Positions 58,690-64,000 of a stretch of DNA of 64,000 nt are shown here, piece by piece. How positions within the stretch are numbered: position 1 is the first letter of the stretch; each line of letters begins with the position of its first letter. The position numbers and the translations under genes are program-made. This stretch comes from Dasypus novemcinctus (Eukaryota; Chordata; Mammalia; Cingulata; Dasypodidae): assembly GCF_030445035.2 (NCBI RefSeq), contig NC_080683.1, positions 123,241,225-123,305,224 of the forward strand. Reading direction: 5' to 3'. The notes under the pieces are model-generated. The model saw only the letters and a list, made by a program, of their open reading frames with translations, was not told the origin of the DNA and did not search any database.

Positions 58690-59200
58690 TTTGACCAAGA
58701 GTCTCCTGTGACCGCAGAGAAAGGAAAAACAGAGTGCTGTGAGGAAGCGTGATGGGGAGGAGGTTAGGAGGCCATCAGGGAGAAGCGGGTGAGGGAGGCC
58801 ACCCAGATGGTGACATGTACATGTGTCCTGAAGGACAGAACAAGCCAGCAATGCAGGCACTGTGGAGGAGCACTCAGACACAGAAGGGCGAGAAAACGGC
58901 CCGGAGGAGGCACGGTGGCTGAAGCGTCCGATGAGGCTGGAGATGCTGGAGATGCGAGCAGTGGCCGCACAGAGCAGGGTGTTGTTTGAATTTTACACCC
59001 TGCTGCAAAGCAAAGGAGGCAGTTGAAATCTGGAGCATCAGGATTCCCACCTGTGCGGGAGGCTTTGGGAGCTGAGGAGAGAGTGGTCTCAGTCATTGTT
59101 GGGGCGTTGGGAAAGACTTCCTGGAGGAGTTAATGCAGCCTGCTTTTTGAAGAAGAAAAAGGAACTGACCAGGTGATGAAAGTGGAAGGGAAGTCCCGGC
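58690..59200 (-). mobile_element. Probable L2 fragment
   Basis: 'gaacaagccagcaatgcagg', 'gggaaagacttcctggagga' and the general purine-rich composition fit antisense L2. Diverged and partly uncertain. Confidence 0.45.
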
Positions 59201-59329
59201 GTAAGGGCAGGAGGCACAATCCAAGGGCTGCCCTCTCGGACGTCCCAGGCTCCGCCAAGGACACAGCTGGTGTAAAGACACAGCTTCAGGGCTGTCCCGC
59301 TGTCTGGCTGTCCCCTGCCCGTTCAGTCC

Positions 59330-59700
59330 ATCCCCGCGGGCCAGGCAGGCTCCAGCTCAGGCTCCTGTTGCTTCTAGCTTCCCCCACCTGGAAGGCCTCT
59401 TCCCCAGATACCCACGCTTTGGTTAGGCTTCACTTAATGGCACTTTTTCAAGGGAGTCCTTTCCTGGCCACCTCATTGAAAATTGCCAGCCTGTCCCTCC
59501 ACCACCGTTTCCTATCACCATTTCCTTTATTTTCCCCTTAGCACTTATTGCTAACACACTATGTAGTGACTTATCTTCCTTCTTGTCGGCCTCCCTGGCT
59601 AGAAGAAGAGGTCCATAAGGATGAGGATTTTTAGCGTTTGGTTCCCTGCTCTGTTCCTAGAACCGAGAGTAGGGACAGCATATAATAGGTACTAAATTAA
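59330..59700 (+). mobile_element. L2 3' end
   Basis: 'cacctggaaggcctcttccc', 'cctttcctggccacctcatt', 'ttagcacttattgctaacac' and 'cagcatataataggtactaa' follow the L2 consensus order. Confidence 0.8.
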
Positions 59701-60075
59701 TATTAGTATTTATGGTTCACTACAGCCTCATGAGTGATAACAAGAGATTGGAAATGAGTGTCCAACAATAAAGGAATAATTAAATAAATTTTGGTGTACT
59801 AATAAATAGTTTTACAAAGTCTCATATACCTAGTAGATTAAAAAAAGACATGGAAAGATGTCCATTCTGTATTAAGTGGGAAAGGGGAGTTGTAGCAAAT
59901 ATAAACGCTATGATTCCATTTTGTAAACCTACATCATACACGTGTGTCTGCAAAGAAAAAGGACAGGTCGGTGATTAACCAATTCCCTCCTGGGAATAGG
60001 ATGGGGCAACTGAGGTAGGGTTTTGATGGACTCTCCATCAAACAGCATGCGTTACCTTTGAAATAAAATTAATTA
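59701..60075 (+). mobile_element. Old L1 3' fragment
   Basis: 'acaagagattggaaatgagt', 'gtccaacaataaaggaataa' and 'tctgtattaagtgggaaagg' are typical of HAL1/L1M 3' ends, closing in an A-rich tract. Confidence 0.6.
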
Positions 60076-60089
60076 AATTAAAAAAAAAT

Positions 60090-60740
60090 TAATTGAAACC
60101 AAGACAAGATTCCATACCACAGTCACCAGAATGGATAAAGTTTAAAATACTGATAATTCCAGAGCCTGGAACCTTCATGAACTTGAAAAAATGTTAACAG
60201 TATTTATTAAAGCTGAGGTATATATGCTCAACAAAAATGCCTTCAAATGGATGCCAAAATGCATAGGCAAGCATATTTATAGAACTGTTATTTAAAAGCC
60301 TGAAGGGAACCCGCCCAAATGCCCATCAGCCCTAGAGAGGGCAATTGGTTGTGGCATACTCATCCAGTGGAATGCCGTAGAATAATGGCAACAAATGAAC
60401 CAGAACTACTTGCAACAACGTGGATGAATCTCACAAACATGACGTCACAAAAAGCAGCTAGAGGGGAGCAACCTTGGCTCAAGCGGTTGAGCTTCTGCCT
60501 CCCACATGGGAGGTCCTGGATTTGGCTCCTGGAGCCTTCTGAAAAAGCAAAAAGCAAAACAAATGAAAAAGCCAACTCAGGGAAGCCAACGTGGCTCAGC
60601 AGTTGAGTGCCGGCTTCCCACATACGAGGTTCCAGGTTCAATCCCTGGCCCTGGTACCTCAAAAAAAAAAAAAAAAAAAGCCAGCCAGACGCAAAAGAAT
60701 ACACACTTACATATATTATGTTTGAAAAATGGTCAAAATC
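60090..60740 (+). mobile_element. Old L1 fragment split by a dimeric DAS SINE
   Basis: 'ccaaatgcccatcagcccta', 'gtggaatgccgtagaataat' and 'caacaacgtggatgaatctc' are the L1 3' landmarks. Similar sequence resumes after the SINE ('agacgcaaaagaatacacac'). Confidence 0.75.
60463..60679 (+). mobile_element. Dimeric DAS SINE
   Basis: The left unit is 'ggggagcaaccttggctcaa', followed by an A-rich linker and then 'ccaactcagggaagccaacg' opening the right unit with B box 'ggttcaatccc'. It ends in a 19-base A-run. Flanking 'aaaagcagctaga' and 'aaaagccagccaga' look like a diverged duplication. Confidence 0.88.
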
Positions 60741-61019
60741 AAACTAAGGTGATTGAAGTCCGGATAGCAGTTAGCTTCGTGGTTGCACAAGGAGGCCTTG
60801 GGGAAACTGCGAGGCTCCAGTTCTTGAACTGGGGCAGTTACACATCGGCGCTTGCTCTCTGAGTGTCACCAAGCTCCACGCTTAGGAGTGCATGTATGAC
60901 ACTTGAGTTGGAGATGACAGCAAAAGAACCACCGCATGGACGTCTGTCCACGCACACAATGCCCAGCATTTGCTCGTGCTCTGAACCTGTTTTGAGACTA
61001 GCCTGCTGCCATCCTAGTC
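60741..61019. other. No gene seen
   Basis: Unique-looking stretch between the L1 and L2 relics. Confidence 0.4.
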
Positions 61020-61640
61020 CCCTTTAAGGTCTGACTCCAGGGCCTCTCTCTCCTGCAAAGCCTTCCTTGAGCTCTCTGAGCTCTGAACGCTCTTAGACCC
61101 CATCATTTTCTGAATACATGCGCCGTGTCTCCTACAAGCTCCTTTGAAATAGGCGGTGTGATTGCAAAATATCTAACAAGTCCCTCCTGCCCCCGCTTCT
61201 GTGGATCGGCCTGTGAGGGCATGGCCTTGCAGGAGAACATCAAATGAATAACCCCTGCCCCCTGTTTCTGTAAATCAGCCTGTGAAAACATGGCCTAGAA
61301 GGAAGATATCAAAGGGGTGATTCCCCCCCTTCTGTAAATCAGCCCGCAACCTTGCAGCCTTGTTCTGCCTCTCTAACCCCCCTGCTTGCAAAATTTCGCC
61401 TAGCAACGCGTTAGCCAATGAGCAAAGATTAGGTTGATCCCACCTGAAATCCCATATAAACCTATGAGAACTGAAAAACGGGGCTCAGAATTTGGAGACT
61501 GACTCTCCTCTGGGCCCGCGGGTACTAAAACTGTCCGGCCACCTTTCTGGAGAGCCAGTTGTTGAGTTTCTACGATTCAGAACTCCCGGCTTTACTGTAA
61601 CATGATAACATACCCACAGCAGGCACTCAATAAATACTTA
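61020..61640 (+). mobile_element. L2 fragment split by a solo LTR
   Basis: The left part ('gactccagggcctctctctc', 'tgcaaagccttccttgagct') and the right part ('gcaggcactcaataaatact') are consecutive portions of an L2 3' region. The LTR at 61163-61602 lies between them. Confidence 0.7.
61163..61602 (+). mobile_element. Solo ERV LTR (440 bp) with 4-bp target-site duplication
   Basis: It starts TG at 61163 and ends CA at 61602, flanked by TGAT on both sides (61159-61162 and 61603-61606). A CCAAT box (61415-61419) and a TATA-like CATATAAA (61453-61460) are correctly ordered. The U3 contains about three diverged direct repeats around 'tctgtaaatcagcctgtgaa' (61198-61355). A 4-bp duplication and this layout fit a class I (gammaretrovirus-like) ERV. 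No internal sequence remains. Confidence 0.85.
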
Positions 61641-61842
61641 GCAGTCAGGATGTTGTTCTCATCCTGGGTTAGGCAGGGAGAGTCCCAGACCCTCAAAGCG
61701 TCCCACAGGAGTTCCACGGTCCCCACAGTCCTTTACCCTGAGCCTCAGTGATGTGGATTTAGGATAGCGATTTTTTTTTCCTGTGAAGTTAACGTCAGAG
61801 AAAAAGACATATGACAGGACTTTACAGAATTACGAACATATC

Positions 61843-62264
61843 TGTGGGAAAATAGCTTGAATTTGAATGTGGGAACCTGGCTTCAAGTTGAAACATTTCC
61901 ACAATGCAGATAAGAAGTGTGGGCTTAGGAACACCAGCCTTGACTAGACAGAACGCTGTCTGGTCAGCACAAAAATTGTTTGCGTGTGGAGACGTTTGAA
62001 CTTTGTATGGTCTGATCCCTAGCATTGCCCATGCTGCAGCTTTAATAACAAGCAACCTTGAAAGTAAAGATAGAGAACTACTGCTTTGTAATTTCTAATA
62101 ACTGCGATGTGGAAACTAGGGTCGAGGCTCTCAGTTCCAGAGGCTGTTGAGCCCCCTGGTCCCATCTTTATTTTCTCCCTTGTGTCTTTCTTTCTGTCCT
62201 TTCATTTCTTAAGTTCTGTGTCGCCTTCCCTTCGTGCAAAACTATTACTGAGCTGGTCTCAGCA
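61843..62264 (+). mobile_element. 5' LTR of a class II-like endogenous retrovirus
   Basis: It starts TGTGGGAAAATAGC and ends 'ggtctcagca', two bases before the primer-binding site. The U5-like pyrimidine-rich part ('tcccatctttattttctccc', 'cttgtgtctttctttctgtc') resembles betaretrovirus-like LTRs. The start is inferred from the TGTGGG opening and could be off, and no clear poly(A) signal was found. Confidence 0.65.
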
Positions 62265-62266
62265 AC

Positions 62267-62284
62267 TGGCGCCTGAGCTGGGAC
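62267..62284 (+). other. Retroviral primer-binding site, Lys-tRNA type
   Basis: TGGCGCCTGAGCTGGGAC begins with the TGGCGCC shared by retroviruses primed by lysine tRNA and keeps the trailing GGGAC. It lies two bases right of the LTR end, the expected position. Confidence 0.75.
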
Positions 62285-62374
62285 TCAAGGGGAAGAAGGA
62301 TCGCTTCCAGTGAAACTAAAGGTGTTGTCCCGGTGCAGAGCCCCAAGTGGATGAGAAGGCCTTCCACGTCCTCG

Positions 62375-62380
62375 GTGAGT
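62375..62380 (+). other. Candidate retroviral splice donor in the leader
   Basis: TCG followed by GTGAGT forms a near-consensus 5' splice site between the primer-binding site and the gag start, the usual place for the major donor of a provirus. Confidence 0.5.
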
Positions 62381-62413
62381 GAGGATGCCCTCGGGCATTC
62401 TAGCACGGGCACG

Positions 62414-63027
62414 ATGGGAAACGGAGACAGTTCACCCGTATGTCTGTCTCCTAAATCAACTCGTCAAGGCAAGAGGAGCCAAGGCCAGTGAGTCTTGTAT
62501 TTTAGAACTCTTACAGATTATAGAAAAATACTGCTCATAGTTTCCAGCAATAGGAAGTTTAGAATTAGGAGATTAGGAGAGAATAGAAAAAGAGTTTTAA
62601 AATTACATGTACAAGGTGTTTTGCTCCCTCTTACTATTTGGCCCACTTGGACTATTATTAAATCTGTTTTGATACTAAATCTAAAGTTGTTTTGCCCTCA
62701 GCTCCTTCGTTAATTGACTTTAGAAAGTCACTTTCCCCTCCACTGACACCTCCCTCTCCCACACCCGGAGATGCTCAGCCAAAGTTGTCAGCTTTACAGC
62801 AGGGCATCTTGCAGGCCAGAACGGAGGGAAATCATGCGGAGCCACTTGTGCAAGGCGAGGTTAAGTCACAAATACAATGTCCCATACAGGCAAAAGTGCT
62901 AAGTAAGGCCCTTGTTAGTACAATCATGCTTGTAAGAAAATTCTCTGTTAAAGTGTTAACTAAGAGAAGGAAAATAGTCTGGCAGCAACTGTGCAAACCC
63001 CCTTATGCTGCCTACATGATAATGTAG
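62414..63027 (+). pseudogene. Decayed retroviral gag, 5' part
   Basis: An ATG at 62414 opens with MGNGDSS, an N-myristoylation-type start typical of betaretroviral Gag, but a stop follows after 25 codons (62489-62491). Downstream frames (62495-62713 and 62692-63027) are shifted relative to one another. The last carries a proline-rich stretch (SPPLTPPSPTPGD) of the kind found between the matrix and capsid parts. Frameshifts and stops make it non-functional. Capsid and later genes were not recognised before the window ends. Confidence 0.6.
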
Positions 63028-64000
63028 CTGTGGGCTAGTGGGGGGGTAATAGAATTAAATCTCTGGAAGAGAAGGAAAACATGGGAATATTGGTATTCTA
63101 TTTTGTTTTCATACTGATTCTGATTAGGCCTATTTGGCCAAATTAATAAATTAGTACAAGATTTTTATCAAGTTAAAAGGAATTTTCAGTTTTGAATCAG
63201 TAGCTTACTCCTGAACTTCAAGTCTTAGTGTAGTCTTAAAGAGTAGTCATCCAAAAAATGTGTGTTAGCTGTCTGTCTAAACTGCCAAATAAGAGCTTAG
63301 CTGCATTTATGCTGCTGAAGTTATTCTAACTGGCTGCTGATTACTAATAAAAGTGTTTCCAAGAACAAGCGTGCATGTTACAGACAACATGGATTCTAGA
63401 AGAAATCTTAAAAGCAGTAAATCTAAAAGTGAAATAATGGAGATGTGAAAAAACAGCTATACCAGAAAAGTAAGAATTGTGAGTCAAGTTGTAAACTTTA
63501 TGTTTCTGTTGGTGTGTTGTGTTTGTTTTTGTTTGTCTGTTTGTTCAATGTTAGTGTATGTTTTGATACCTCCGGATGGTAATATAATATAAATTAATAA
63601 ATAAAAAGTTTTAGAAGAGCTCTATTCAAATGGCCAAAAATTAAATAAGTGCTTATATTAATACATAAGTTTAAATGTTAATAAGATCTCTACAATGATA
63701 ATAATTGTAAGTCTTGATTAACGAAATTACTATAAGTCTTCATAAAGAATAGTTCTTGCCTAAATTGAAATTAATAGTTTATTTTTCTTCACAGGATAAA
63801 ATGAAGGATGTAAAACGTAAATGAATATTAAAGAAGGTAAAGTTTGTGGGAGTGCTGACTGAAATTTAACAAGCTTTTCAAAAAAAGTGTGTTTTGTCCT
63901 AAAATAAGATGGCTGGTTTTCATGGAATCAGAATGAACATACACAGGACAGGACTTGAATGCATGTGGCAAGTTGTAGAAGGTATTATGGTAACATTAAG
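63028..64000. other. AT-rich tail of the window, probably decayed proviral interior
   Basis: No open frame of note. It follows the gag remnant without a recognisable boundary, so it may be degraded retroviral interior or host DNA. A GT-rich patch lies at 63500-63545. No 3' LTR was found. Confidence 0.35.

Overview
This window is vertebrate nuclear DNA, almost certainly from an armadillo (Dasypus) or a close xenarthran. The main evidence is the many tRNA-derived SINEs of the armadillo DAS type. They open with a tRNA-like head carrying Pol III A and B boxes, continue in the longer forms with a tail rich in 'gagagctga', 'agatgacgcaac' and 'cacagagagcagac', and end in A-rich tracts. At least ten insertions are visible, monomeric, dimeric and full length. 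The rest is a typical mammalian layer of old L1, L2, MIR, hAT and LTR elements. No bacterial or phage gene organisation and no CRISPR array is present.

Only one protein-coding gene can be supported: SF3B5, an 86-residue subunit of the U2 snRNP SF3b complex. It is a complete single-exon gene on the minus strand at 50195-50455, inside a strong CpG island (about 49980-51420). In human, SF3B5 is also intronless and lies at 6q24.2 between the imprinted gene PLAGL1 and STX11. If synteny and orientation hold, the left of this window faces PLAGL1 and the right faces STX11. A second CpG island (about 24000-24660) and a long GC-rich block (25560-27360) lie 24-26 kb from SF3B5 and are candidates for the upstream PLAGL1 promoter region. 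I could not identify a PLAGL1 or STX11 exon.

Layout: 0-9 kb holds old L1 and hAT fragments plus apparently unique DNA. 9-16 kb is a dense block of L1s, a MaLR remnant and DAS SINEs. 16.17-17.02 kb is a 49-bp minisatellite of about 17 units with a 147-bp higher-order repeat. 19.5-23.7 kb holds an LTR-like repeat, a DAS SINE with target-site duplications and a young-looking L1 3' end. 23.7-32.2 kb is GC-rich and includes the CpG island, a composite CA-rich microsatellite and a 52-bp duplication. 33-43 kb has further LTR-like repeats, nested DAS SINEs and an LTR. 43-50 kb is mostly unique with MIR, L2 and hAT relics. 50-51.4 kb is SF3B5 and its promoter. 51.8-61 kb is L1-rich, including a nested stack. 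61-64 kb contains a solo LTR with a 4-bp target duplication inside an L2, then the 5' end of a degraded class II-like endogenous retrovirus (LTR, Lys-type primer site, splice donor, broken gag) that runs off the window.

I found no new enzymatic or defence system. The observations most worth checking are regulatory and evolutionary: the CpG island, the YY1-type motif retained in three copies of one LTR-like repeat, the minisatellite beside a CpG-rich segment, and the class II retroviral remnant. Repeat boundaries were judged by eye, so edges are approximate unless a target-site duplication is quoted.
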